Below, piece after piece: positions 48,932 through 56,921 of a DNA stretch of 64,000 bases. Every line of letters begins with the position of its first letter. The stretch's first letter is position 1. This DNA comes from an uncultured Oscillospiraceae bacterium (GTDB lineage: Bacteria > Bacillota > Clostridia > Oscillospirales > Ruminococcaceae). A program made the position numbers and the translations under genes. The stretch is from NCBI GenBank assembly GCA_910579545.1, contig CAJTVI010000005.1, positions 1 to 64,000 on the forward strand, in the 5' to 3' direction. The notes beneath the pieces were generated by a model. The model did not search any database. It saw only the letters and a program-made list of their open reading frames with translations, and was not told where the DNA came from.

Positions 48932-49552
48932 TTAAAGCGCCGCGATGCCGGCGGCCAGGGCCTGGTGGAAGCGGCCGATGTGCAGCCCGTCCACAAAGCG
49001 GTGGTTTGCCTCCACCGAGATGTGCAGCAGCCGGCGGGGGCCCTCGCAGGCGTATTTGCCCCAGGAGATGCGGGGCACCGAATCGTCGGGGTCAAAGTCC
49101 CGCTCGTTGGTCAGGGCGGTGAGTTCCACCCAGGGCAGGCAGGAAAAATAGATGAGGTCGTCGGTGTCGGCCTGGTCCAGCAGGGTGGTCTGCGCGCGGC
49201 TTTTGGCCCGGGCCGCGCGGCAGAAGTCCGGCAGGCTGCCCTGGCAGGGCATGGTGACGATGTGGAAGGCCTCGGCGCCGGGGTGCAGGTCGGTAAAGCT
49301 GGGATGGCGGGCGCTCAGCAGCACCGGCCGGCCCTCCTTAACGGCGCAGCGGAAAGCCTCCACCTCGTTGGCCGCCCGGGTGCAAAGGCAGATGAGGGCA
49401 TAGTAAAACGAGACCCCCTCCCGCTTTGTATACTCGTACAGGGCGGTGACGTCCTGCCGGAAGGTGACGCTGTAAAAGGGGTTGGACATGCCCGAAAAAA
49501 ACTCATAAAGCTCCCGCCGGGGCCAGGTTTCGAGCTGGATGGGCTGGTACAT
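48932..49552 (-). CDS. Chloramphenicol acetyltransferase-like protein
   Basis: The 206-residue protein has the CAT-family active-site block near the C-terminus (EANHRFVDGLHIGRF) with catalytic His184 and structural Asp188-Gly189, and the usual CAT length. Many chromosomal CAT-like proteins in Clostridia do not confer chloramphenicol resistance, so the substrate is open. AAAAAGGAG precedes the ATG. It is a single gene with its own promoter. Confidence 0.85.
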   Translation of the reverse strand: MYQPIQLETWPRRELYEFFSGMSNPFYSVTFRQDVTALYEYTKREGVSFYYALICLCTRAANEVEAFRCAVKEGRPVLLSARHPSFTDLHPGAEAFHIVTMPCQGSLPDFCRAARAKSRAQTTLLDQADTDDLIYFSCLPWVELTALTNERDFDPDDSVPRISWGKYACEGPRRLLHISVEANHRFVDGLHIGRFHQALAAGIAAL

Positions 49553-49635
49553 GGGGGTTCTCCTTTTTTGTTTTTTGAAAGGGGCCTTTGGTCTTTTTGC
49601 CGCCGGCGGGGTTTGGAGGGCCGGCCGTTGTTTGT

Positions 49636-49664
49636 ATCATAGCAAATCCCGCCCGCGGGGGCAA
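49636..49664 (-). promoter_or_regulatory. Promoter of the CAT-like gene
   Basis: TTGCCC, 17 bases and TATGAT on the minus strand. It lies between the structured element at 49680-49830 and the gene, so that element is not part of this mRNA leader. Confidence 0.6.
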
Positions 49665-49679
49665 GGGGCGGCAGGACGT

Positions 49680-49830
49680 GGGGAGTGTCCATTTCAAGGA
49701 GATTTAGGGGGCTAAAACCGGGGGTGGGGGAGAGTCTCGAAAGGCTTTCGGGGCAGGGGTCCTGTTGCCTTGAGAGACTGCTCCCACGCACCCGGCCGCC
49801 GGGTATCCCTCTCCGGTTTGGATACTCCCC
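49680..49830. ncRNA. Rod-like structured RNA candidate, class unknown, strand unresolved
   Basis: The outer arms GGGGAGTGTCC (49680-49690) and GGATACTCCCC (49820-49830) pair. Inside them AAACCGG pairs with CCGGTTT, GGGAG with CTCCC and AGTCTC (49733-49738) with GAGACT (49774-49779), ending in a compact GC-rich apex. The nested pairing over 151 bases is far beyond chance. It could be a 6S-like RNA or a regulatory RNA. The minus strand also carries GGAGAG, CTCTC and AGGAC blocks reminiscent of a glycine aptamer, but the match is incomplete. The interval 49553-50015 otherwise holds two promoters and small hairpins. Confidence 0.5.
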
Positions 49831-49891
49831 AGGATGTGGTTTGGCAAAACCGCTTTCAGCGGCATCGATGCGGGAGCCCGCCTTTTGCCCC

Positions 49892-49922
49892 TTGACCTTC
49901 CACCCACTGGAAGCTGTATAAT
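49892..49922 (+). promoter_or_regulatory. Promoter of the YhfC-type gene, with long spacer and internal dyad
   Basis: TTGACC and TATAAT with a 19-base spacer that contains TTCCA, five bases, TGGAA. The layout recalls MerR-controlled promoters. A GCGGG / CCCGC hairpin followed by CTTTT lies just upstream. Confidence 0.55.
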
Positions 49923-50015
49923 AAGGGTACCGGCGCGGGCGCAGGCCCATAAACCGCATCCGCGCCGGCCGCTGTGGACATATTTACCATCTTATTTGCA
50001 AAGGAGTGCTCTTTT

Positions 50016-50813
50016 ATGACCGCCGCTCTCACCGTTTCCCCCGCCGCCATTGCCGCAATGGCCTTTACCGGCATTTTTTGCCTGCTGCTGCCTGTGGGGC
50101 TGGGGCTGTTTTTTGCCAAAAGGCTGGGGGGCCGCTGGCGCTTTTTCTGGCTGGGCTGCCTTACTTTTGTGCTGTTTGCACTGGTGCTGGAGCAGGCGGT
50201 GCACGCCCTTGTGCTGGGCGGCGCTTTGGGCGCGGCCATCACCGGCAATATCTGGCTGTACGCTTTGTACGGCGGGCTGATGGCCGGCCTGTTTGAGGAG
50301 GCCGGCCGCTGGCTGGCGTTCCGGCTTGCCGCCCGGCGCCGGACGGCCGGCGGCCCGGACGCTCTGATGTATGGCGCAGGCCACGGCGGCATCGAGGCGG
50401 TGCTGCTGGCCGGCACGGCCATGCTGAACAACATCGTTTTGTCTCTGATCATCAATCAGGGCGGGCTTGCGGCGGTGGTTGCCGCCGGCTCGCTGCCCGA
50501 GACAGCCGTGACCGCGGCCGAGAGCCTGGCCGGCGTGCCGGCCGGCATGTTCTTGTGGTCCGGGTTTGAGCGGCTTTGCGCGGTGGTGCTGCACATTGCC
50601 CTGTCGGTGCTGGTATACGCCGCCGTGGCCCAAAAGCGCAGGGGCCTTTGGTTTGCCGCCGTGGGGCTGCACGCGCTGGTGGACATGGCCGCCGTGCTGG
50701 CAAACAACTGGCTGCCGGTGGCCGCCACCGAGGGGCTGGTGGCTTTGCTCTCGCTGGCCGCGGCCCTGCTGGCCCGGCGGGTGTACCGCGCCCTGCCCGC
50801 CGCAAGGCCCTGA
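50016..50813 (+). CDS. YhfC family intramembrane metalloprotease-like protein
   Basis: The 265-residue membrane protein has about seven hydrophobic segments with the YhfC motifs LFEEAGRWLAF (about 102-112), GAGHGGIEAV (about 129-138) and a late HALVDM. These Glu and His residues resemble the active site of CAAX-type (CPBP/PrsW-like) intramembrane proteases. The ATG at 50016 follows AAAGGAG. Substrate unknown. It is a single gene. Confidence 0.8.
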   Translation: MTAALTVSPAAIAAMAFTGIFCLLLPVGLGLFFAKRLGGRWRFFWLGCLTFVLFALVLEQAVHALVLGGALGAAITGNIWLYALYGGLMAGLFEEAGRWLAFRLAARRRTAGGPDALMYGAGHGGIEAVLLAGTAMLNNIVLSLIINQGGLAAVVAAGSLPETAVTAAESLAGVPAGMFLWSGFERLCAVVLHIALSVLVYAAVAQKRRGLWFAAVGLHALVDMAAVLANNWLPVAATEGLVALLSLAAALLARRVYRALPAARP

Positions 50814-50822
50814 GCACGTTTC

Positions 50823-50851
50823 TTGGTTTTTAGCAATAAATAGGATATAAT
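50823..50851 (+). promoter_or_regulatory. Promoter of ridA
   Basis: TTGGTT, 17 bases and TATAAT on the plus strand, about 70 bases before ridA. Confidence 0.7.
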
Positions 50852-50923
50852 GGAAAAAATGCCGACCGGCGCGGCGCGCCCCGTGGCACACTGCGCCGGA
50901 TTTTACAAGGAGGGACCTTTGTT

Positions 50924-51298
50924 ATGAACCAGACCATCACCGCCCAGAACGCCCCCGCCGCCGTGGGGCCCTACTGCCACGCAAAGCTTGCGGGCAACAC
51001 CCTGTACACCTCCGGCCAGCTGGGGCTGATCCCGGCCACCGGCGAGCTGCCCGAGGGGGTAGAGGCGCAGGCCCGGCAGGCACTGGAAAACCTGAAGGCC
51101 GTGCTGGCCGCCGCCGGCATGGGCTGTGCCGACGTGGTAAAAACCACCGTGTTTTTGGCCGACATCCGGGACTTTGCCGCCATCAACGCCATCTATGCCG
51201 AGTACTTTGTGGGCGAAACGCCCGCCCGCTCCTGCGTGCAGGCGGCCGCGCTGCCCAAAAACGCCTTGTTTGAGATCGAGGCCGTGGCGGTAAAATGA
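50924..51298 (+). CDS. ridA: RidA family reactive intermediate/imine deaminase
   Basis: RidA removes reactive enamine/imine intermediates made by PLP enzymes. The 124-residue trimer-forming protein has AVGPYCHA, YTSGQLGLIP and the C-terminal PARSCVQAAALP with the key arginine near position 106. AAGGAGGG precedes the ATG. It is a single gene ended by a strong hairpin. Confidence 0.94.
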   Translation: MNQTITAQNAPAAVGPYCHAKLAGNTLYTSGQLGLIPATGELPEGVEAQARQALENLKAVLAAAGMGCADVVKTTVFLADIRDFAAINAIYAEYFVGETPARSCVQAAALPKNALFEIEAVAVK

Positions 51299-51363
51299 CC
51301 TTTTTAAAAAGCCATCCGGCGGCAGGGGCGCAAAAGGCCCCCGCCGCCGGCGCATTTGTGCGC

Positions 51364-51400
51364 AAAGGGGGGCAGGCCCATACAGGGCCTGCCCCCCTTT
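51364..51400 (+). terminator. Terminator after ridA
   Basis: AAAGGGGGGCAGGCCC / GGGCCTGCCCCCCTTT, a perfect 16-pair stem. It may also stop minus-strand transcripts from iolB. Confidence 0.75.
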
Positions 51401-51444
51401 GCATAGGAGAGAAAACACAAAAAGGAGTTTATTGTTTACAGTGT

Positions 51445-51462
51445 GCCCCCGCGCGCGGGGGC
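51445..51462. repeat. Perfect GC palindrome downstream of iolB
   Basis: GCCCCCGCGCGCGGGGGC. It lies in the 282-base interval between ridA and iolB, where no gene is seen. Confidence 0.5.
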
Positions 51463-51580
51463 GCGGCTTTGAGCGGTTTGACCCTGACGGCCGGTTTTGA
51501 GAACGCCCGGCTCAAAGCGCTCCATCGCGGGGGGCGCGGCCCGGCGGGGCGCACCGGTTTTGCCGGGGGGCGGCGTTTGC

Positions 51581-52396
51581 TCAGGCTTTTTTGACCATAT
51601 TTTCCACCGCGCTGATCCACTCGTGCTCGGGGTCGTTGGAGCGGAAGAAGCCCTGCTCCTGCCCGGCCATCAGCCAGAGGAAGTAGCTGTTGTAGCCCGG
51701 CGCACCCACCGTGGTGTGGTAGCCGCGGGGGAACTCGACCAGATCGTCCGACTTGACCCGGTAGGCCTCGTCGAATTCGCCGTCCGCCGCGTAGGTGCAC
51801 TGCACCCCAAAGCCCTGCCCCGGCTGGAACAAAAAGTAGTAGATCTCCTCCAGCACCCCCTCGTGGGGCATATTGTCCTGATCGTGCTTGTGGGGCGGGA
51901 AGCCCGCCCAGTTGCCCGGGGTGATGTAGGCCTCGCCCACCGTGAGCCGCTTGGCGTTGGTGCTGCCGTCGATGATAAAGGAGGTCTCGCGCTCCCAGGG
52001 CTTGACCCCCAGCAGCTTGACCGGCACCCGCTCGGCCGGCAGTACCTGGGGCTCGGTGTCCTGGTCGATGGGGGTGCTGCAAACCGCGATCTTAACATGC
52101 TCGCAGCCGGTAAAGCGCAGGGTGGTATTGCGGCCGGCGTAAACGCTCACGGCCTGCTTGGCCGCAAACACGTCGGCCCGGCCGCCCACCCGCTTATGCT
52201 CGGCGCCGTTGATGCAGACGTCCGCGTGGCCGCCCAAAAAGATGAAGGCGTACTCGCTGCCGGCGGTTTCCACCGTGACCGAATCGCCCTTTTTGAGCTC
52301 GATGATGCCAAATTCCAGTTGGCTGAGGCTGCATTTGCCGATCTGGCACAGCTTGGTGTAGCCAATGGCGGGGCGGTAGCTCTTTTTAAAGTTCAT
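51581..52396 (-). CDS. iolB: 5-deoxy-glucuronate isomerase IolB
   Basis: IolB converts 5-deoxy-D-glucuronate to 2-deoxy-5-keto-D-gluconate in inositol catabolism. The 271-residue bicupin carries the family metal-site block FPPHKHDQDNMPHEGVLEEI (about 165-184) and FPRGYHTTVGAPGYNSYFLW, with normal length. Its ATG overlaps the EtfBA stop as ATGA. It is the last gene of the eight-gene operon; the kinase and aldolase that would use its product are encoded upstream in the same operon. Confidence 0.92.
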   Translation of the reverse strand: MNFKKSYRPAIGYTKLCQIGKCSLSQLEFGIIELKKGDSVTVETAGSEYAFIFLGGHADVCINGAEHKRVGGRADVFAAKQAVSVYAGRNTTLRFTGCEHVKIAVCSTPIDQDTEPQVLPAERVPVKLLGVKPWERETSFIIDGSTNAKRLTVGEAYITPGNWAGFPPHKHDQDNMPHEGVLEEIYYFLFQPGQGFGVQCTYAADGEFDEAYRVKSDDLVEFPRGYHTTVGAPGYNSYFLWLMAGQEQGFFRSNDPEHEWISAVENMVKKA

Positions 52397-54285
52397 TCCT
52401 CTTCCTCCTTTGGATGGTCGATGGGTGCCGCTTGGGGATCAATCAGCCGCAGCCATGCGTCGGCAAGCTGCTGCCAATCCCCCACAAAGCCATAGTCGGC
52501 ATAGTCAAAGATGGGGGCCTTGGGGTCGGTATTGGCCGCGGCGATGATGCCCGCGCCGGACATGCCCGCAAGGTGCTGCACCGCGCCCGAAATGCCCAGC
52601 GCAAGATACAGCCGGGGGCGCACGGTAACGCCGGTGATGCCAACCTGGCAGCGGTAGGGGGCAAAGCCGGCATCCACCGCCGCGCGGGAGGCCGCCGCCG
52701 CGCCGCCCAGCCGCGCCGCCAGGCGGGCCAGCTTTTCAAAGCCGGCGCGGGAGCCAACCCCCAGCCCCCCGGCCAGGATGACCTGCGCCCCGGCCAGCGG
52801 CAGGCCCTGGGCATAGGGCTCAAAGCCCAGCGGCAGCACACGGCCCGGCCCGGCGGGCGGGGTTTCGGGGATGAGCCGCGCCGGCACAGACGGCACGGCG
52901 GGGGCAAACCGGAAAACGCCGGGGCGCACCGTGGCCATCTGCACCCGGCTTTTGCAGCGGATGACCGCCATGAGGCTGCTGCCAAAGGCCGGGCGGGTTT
53001 GGATCAGGCGGCCGGCCTCGAGGGCAAGGGCGGTGCAGTCGGCCGTGAGACCGGCGTCCAGCCGCCAGGCCAGCTGGGGCATGACCCCGCGCATTTTTAC
53101 GCAGGCCGGGGCCAGCACGATCCCGCAGCCCCACTCCCTGACCCGCCCGGCCAGCCAGTCGGCAAACAGGGCTTCGTCGGCCGGGGGCGGGCCGGCAAGG
53201 GTGTGGATGATCCCCGCGCCGGCCGCGGCAGCCTGCGCGGCATCCGCCTGCGGGCAGAGCAGGCGCACCGGCCGGCCGGCCATTTCGCGCGCCTTCTGCA
53301 CCAGCCCGGGCTCAAGCCCAAAGGGGCAGAGCACCAGCAGGCCGGGCTGTTCCCCCGCCCCCGCGGGATCTCCCCTGCCCTCGGCCGGCGATACCGTTCC
53401 CGGTTTGGGCATTTCGCCTTTTTCGGCGCGCGGCACCGGCTGCCTTAGCATGGCCCAGAGGGCGGCGGCCGCCTTTTGGGGATCGGTCTCGCGCGGGCCG
53501 GTGCGCCGGCCGGCAAACTGGGTGTGCAGCTGCACCACCCGGGTGGGCGAGCCGGCAAGCCCGCACTGCCCGCAGCTGAGCTCCAGCTCCGCCGCCGTAA
53601 ACAGCCGCACCGGCTGGGTGCGGGCGCGGCGCATGGCCGCAATGCCGGGCAGCCGCAGCGGGTACACATATTCGCAGACGCTTACCACCAGCGGCCCCTC
53701 TGCCAGCAGCCGCTCGCTGCCGGTCTCGAGCCGGCGGGTGATATGCAGTCCCCGGGCGCCCTCCCCCCCTGGCCGGGGGCCGGCCCAATCGAGGGCTTCG
53801 GCCTCGGTAACACAGGGCAGGCCCAGCGCCGCGGCCAGCTGGCCGGGCACCTGGCCGGTTTCGCCGTCGATGGCGCGCCGCCCGCACAGAATCAGGTCAA
53901 AGGGGCCCAGCGCACGCGCTGCCGCCGCAAGGGCATGGGCGGTGGCGCGGGTGTCCGCGCCGGCCAGCGCCGGGTCGGTGAGCAGGGCGGCATGGTGCGC
54001 ACCCCGCCCCAGCAGTTCCCGCAAGGCGCTTTGCAGCTTGGCGGGGCCCATTGAGAGCACCGTGACCTCCCCCGCCGGGCCGGTTTGCGCCGCGCCGCAG
54101 GGCTGGCCCGCCGGCGGCCCGGGCCCGGGGCCGCCTTTGGCAAGGCGCAGGGCAGCCTCCAGGGCCGATTCGTCCGCCAGGTTCCACTGCAGGGGAGCGC
54201 TGCCGCGCTCGAGCCGGTATTCACCGTCCAACCTTACCTCGCCCGCGGCCGGCACCGCCTTGAGACAGACCAGCAGCCGCAGCAT
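52393..54285 (-). CDS. Fused electron transfer flavoprotein, EtfB-EtfA
   Basis: The 630-residue protein begins like EtfB/FixA (MLRLLVCLKAVPAAGEVRL, and later GRRAIDGETGQVPGQLA for AMP or FAD) and, after a Pro/Gly-rich linker near 280-310, continues as EtfA/FixB. Its C-terminal FAD domain has VGITGVTVRPRLYLALGISG, QHLAGMSGAG and FDYADYGFVGD. ETF subunits are normally separate proteins. The ATG at 54285 lies one base after the preceding stop. It probably accepts electrons from the flavin oxidase and Fe-S protein encoded just upstream. Confidence 0.9.
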   Translation of the reverse strand: MLRLLVCLKAVPAAGEVRLDGEYRLERGSAPLQWNLADESALEAALRLAKGGPGPGPPAGQPCGAAQTGPAGEVTVLSMGPAKLQSALRELLGRGAHHAALLTDPALAGADTRATAHALAAAARALGPFDLILCGRRAIDGETGQVPGQLAAALGLPCVTEAEALDWAGPRPGGEGARGLHITRRLETGSERLLAEGPLVVSVCEYVYPLRLPGIAAMRRARTQPVRLFTAAELELSCGQCGLAGSPTRVVQLHTQFAGRRTGPRETDPQKAAAALWAMLRQPVPRAEKGEMPKPGTVSPAEGRGDPAGAGEQPGLLVLCPFGLEPGLVQKAREMAGRPVRLLCPQADAAQAAAAGAGIIHTLAGPPPADEALFADWLAGRVREWGCGIVLAPACVKMRGVMPQLAWRLDAGLTADCTALALEAGRLIQTRPAFGSSLMAVIRCKSRVQMATVRPGVFRFAPAVPSVPARLIPETPPAGPGRVLPLGFEPYAQGLPLAGAQVILAGGLGVGSRAGFEKLARLAARLGGAAAASRAAVDAGFAPYRCQVGITGVTVRPRLYLALGISGAVQHLAGMSGAGIIAAANTDPKAPIFDYADYGFVGDWQQLADAWLRLIDPQAAPIDHPKEEEE

Positions 54286-54286
54286 C

Positions 54287-55357
54287 TTACAGCAGGGCCT
54301 CAAACAGGTCGATCAGCCTGCAGTCCTCCGGCACCGCCTGCCCAAGGCAGAGGTATGCCTGGGGGCTGGCGGTGAGCAGCACCTTTGCGCCGGTGCGGGC
54401 AAGGTCGTCCCAGCGGGCAGCAGCCACCTGGGCGGCGATGCCGGGCATATATTCCAGCGCAAGGGCGGTGCCGCAGGATTTTGCCAGCCGCCCGTGGTTG
54501 AACATCTCGCACAGTTCGTACCCCGCGGCCTTGGCCAGGGCGCGCACCGGCTCAAACTCGTGCAGCGAGCGGGCCAGCCGGTCATCGTCGTGGCAGGCGG
54601 CCCTGACGCCGCTGGCCGGCTTTGCGGCCAGCCGGCCTCCGGCCAGCAGCTTTGCCGCAAAGGCGGTGGCGGTTACCACCTCGGCCGTTACGGCGCAGCC
54701 CCACTCGGCATAGTGCTGCTTGATGATCTCGGCGTCATAGCTGTCCAGCACCACCACGGTGGGCAGGCCGGCGGCGTTCAGCGCGCCGGCGCAGGCCGCG
54801 GCCTGACGGCGCACATCCTCGGTATAGCCCTCAAGGTCGGCCAGCATCGCGCCCGAGACCGGCTCGTTTTCCAGCACCTTGGCGCTTACCCCGGCCTTTG
54901 CCAGCAGGGCCAGCAGCGATTTTGCCATGGACGGCGCGCGGTGGGCCGCCGCCTCGCCAATGTACACCAAAACCTCGCTGCCCTCCTGCCCAAAGCAGGG
55001 GCCCGGCTCGCCATAGATGCTGCCGGTGGCTTCGGCGGCCTCGATCAGCTTGACCACCGCCCCGGGCGCGGTGCCGTTGACCACCGCCTCGGTGCGGGCC
55101 TCGCGGATAAACAGGGGCGGCTGGTAGCCGGTGGCGCAGTCGTTGGTGCAGGCGTCGCACAAAAGGCACTCGTACATGGCGGCCGCCATGTCGGGGTCAA
55201 ATTCGGCCGTGCCGCGGGCGTTCATGCTGAGCAAAAGGCCCTTGGCGCGGGGGGTGTTGAGCTCCCTGCCGGTTACAAGCTGCACCGGGCACAGGTGCCG
55301 GCACATCCAGCAAAAACGGCATTTGTCTGCATGGCGCAGTGCGTTTTGAGTCATCAT
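54287..55357 (-). CDS. (Fe-S)-binding protein with two 4Fe-4S motifs (GlpC/GlcF/HdrD-like)
   Basis: The 356-residue protein has two C-x2-C-x2-C-x3-C clusters (Cys13, 16, 19, 23 and Cys64, 67, 70, 74) that should each bind [4Fe-4S], followed by a domain with scattered cysteines like the CCG region of GlcF and GlpC. Such proteins carry electrons from a flavin dehydrogenase to quinone or ETF. It lies between the FAD oxidase and the ETF fusion. The classical second CCG motif is not complete. Confidence 0.85.
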   Translation of the reverse strand: MMTQNALRHADKCRFCWMCRHLCPVQLVTGRELNTPRAKGLLLSMNARGTAEFDPDMAAAMYECLLCDACTNDCATGYQPPLFIREARTEAVVNGTAPGAVVKLIEAAEATGSIYGEPGPCFGQEGSEVLVYIGEAAAHRAPSMAKSLLALLAKAGVSAKVLENEPVSGAMLADLEGYTEDVRRQAAACAGALNAAGLPTVVVLDSYDAEIIKQHYAEWGCAVTAEVVTATAFAAKLLAGGRLAAKPASGVRAACHDDDRLARSLHEFEPVRALAKAAGYELCEMFNHGRLAKSCGTALALEYMPGIAAQVAAARWDDLARTGAKVLLTASPQAYLCLGQAVPEDCRLIDLFEALL

Positions 55358-55375
55358 GTTCTTCCTCCTCCTGCC

Positions 55376-56800
55376 TTACAGCCCCAGCTTGTAGGGGTTC
55401 ATGATGCCGTTGGGGTCCAGGCTCTTTTTAAGCCCCTCCATCACCTGGAAGGCCGGGCCGTACTGTTCCTTCATCAGCCGCGAGAGCTTGAGGCCGATGC
55501 CGTGATGGTCGTTGATGACCCCGCCGTGCTCCATGGCGGCCCGCACCCCGGCGTTCCAGATCTGGTTGTGCAGGCGCAGCGCCTCCTCCTTGTCCTCGGG
55601 GGGATGGTCCATAATAAACCGGTCGTAGATCATGGTGCCCCAGCCGTACCAGTGGGAGCAGTGGGCAATAAACCGCACCCCGGGAAAATTTGATTCGATG
55701 GCGTTTTTCATGGCCCAGTAGATCTCCTCCACATGGCTGAAATCGGCCACCGTATCCATGGTGCCAAACATCTGGGGGATGTCCATGATATTGTCCGGAT
55801 AGAAGAAGGTGATGCGGTTCTGGAACCATTTTTCGCCGTAGTCGGCCCCCATGTCCCGGGCGCCGTGCTCCTGGCAGATCTTAAGCACCATCTCCATCTC
55901 GATGTCCACGATCCGCTCGATGCCCTCAAGGCTCAGGTTCATAAAGGCGCCCTTTTCCTCCACGCCGATGATCTTTTTGATGATCGAGACGGTTTCGGCC
56001 TCGTCAAACAGCCGCATGATCGAGGGCTGGCATTTTTGCATGATGTCCCGCCCGGCGGCAAGCCCCTCGGACATGCTGGGAAAGAGGAAGGCGCGGTGCT
56101 TGCGGCATTCGGGCTGCTCAAACAGCCGGAAGGTGGCCTGGGTGATGACCCCCAGCGTGCCCTCCGAGCCGATGAAGATCTGGTTGAGGTCCGGCCCGGC
56201 CGCGTGCTTGGGCACCGGCAGGGTGTTGATGATGTCGCCGTTGGGCAGCACCACCTCCATGCTCATGCACTGGTCGTCGATCTTGCCGTACTTGGTGGAG
56301 AAGATGCCGATGCCGCGATGGCCCAGCGCCCCGCCGATGGTGCCGCAGGTAAGGCAGGAGGGGATGTGCATGCAGGAGTAGCCCCGCTCGTTGGCGTACC
56401 ACTCGAGCTGCTGAAAGATCATGCCGGCCTCGGCGGTGATGGAGTGGGCGTTTTCGTCCAGCGAGATCAGCCGGTTCATCCGCTTCATGTCCAGCAGGAT
56501 GCCGCCCGCCATGGGCAGCGCGCCGCCCTGGCTGCCCGAACCGCCGCCCCAGGTGTGCACCGGGATCTTGTAGTAGTTGGCCACCTTGAGCACCCTGGAG
56601 ACCTCCTGGGTGCTGCCCGGCCGCACGATGATGTCCGGCAGGGGGCCCTCGGCCCCGCGGTCCTGCCACATCCGGCTGAGCCAGAAGTAATCGACGCTGT
56701 AGGTTTTGCGCTCGGCGGCGGTGGTGGAAACGTTCTCACGCCCCACAATGTCCTCCAGTTCGAACCGGACCATGTCCGGCATAAACGATTTCATTTGCAT
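55376..56800 (-). CDS. FAD-linked oxidase (GlcD/VAO-type dehydrogenase)
   Basis: The 474-residue protein has the VAO-type FAD domain: PDIIVRPGSTQEVSRVLKVA, then HTWGGGSGSQGGALPMAGG, then CGTIGGALGHRGIGIFSTKY and GSEGTLGVITQATFRLF, plus the C-terminal GGVINDHHGIGLK and DPNGIMNPYKLGL. Relatives oxidise 2-hydroxy acids, sugar acids or alkyl ethers. The ATG at 56800 follows AGGGAGG. With the Fe-S protein and ETF fusion downstream it forms a complete electron-transfer dehydrogenase of the GlcDEF/LDH-Etf kind. The substrate is probably a sugar acid or polyol. Confidence 0.88.
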   Translation of the reverse strand: MQMKSFMPDMVRFELEDIVGRENVSTTAAERKTYSVDYFWLSRMWQDRGAEGPLPDIIVRPGSTQEVSRVLKVANYYKIPVHTWGGGSGSQGGALPMAGGILLDMKRMNRLISLDENAHSITAEAGMIFQQLEWYANERGYSCMHIPSCLTCGTIGGALGHRGIGIFSTKYGKIDDQCMSMEVVLPNGDIINTLPVPKHAAGPDLNQIFIGSEGTLGVITQATFRLFEQPECRKHRAFLFPSMSEGLAAGRDIMQKCQPSIMRLFDEAETVSIIKKIIGVEEKGAFMNLSLEGIERIVDIEMEMVLKICQEHGARDMGADYGEKWFQNRITFFYPDNIMDIPQMFGTMDTVADFSHVEEIYWAMKNAIESNFPGVRFIAHCSHWYGWGTMIYDRFIMDHPPEDKEEALRLHNQIWNAGVRAAMEHGGVINDHHGIGLKLSRLMKEQYGPAFQVMEGLKKSLDPNGIMNPYKLGL

Positions 56801-56921
56801 ACTGCTTCCTCCCTGTTTTGCGCTGCCGCGGATGCGGCGCACGGGTGATTCTTCCAAACGCCCCGCCTCCGGCCTGCCCGCAGGGGTGCAAAGGCGGCCC
56901 CTTTAAGGCTGGGCGCAGGGG

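Noticed and set aside
48932..49552. Acquired chloramphenicol resistance gene
   Set aside because: The catalytic block is present but the gene shares the local base composition, has no mobile element around it and resembles chromosomal CAT-like proteins of unknown substrate.
49680..49830. Firm call of a glycine riboswitch
   Set aside because: Only some conserved blocks are present on the minus strand, the CAT-like gene has its own promoter further downstream, and no glycine-related gene follows.
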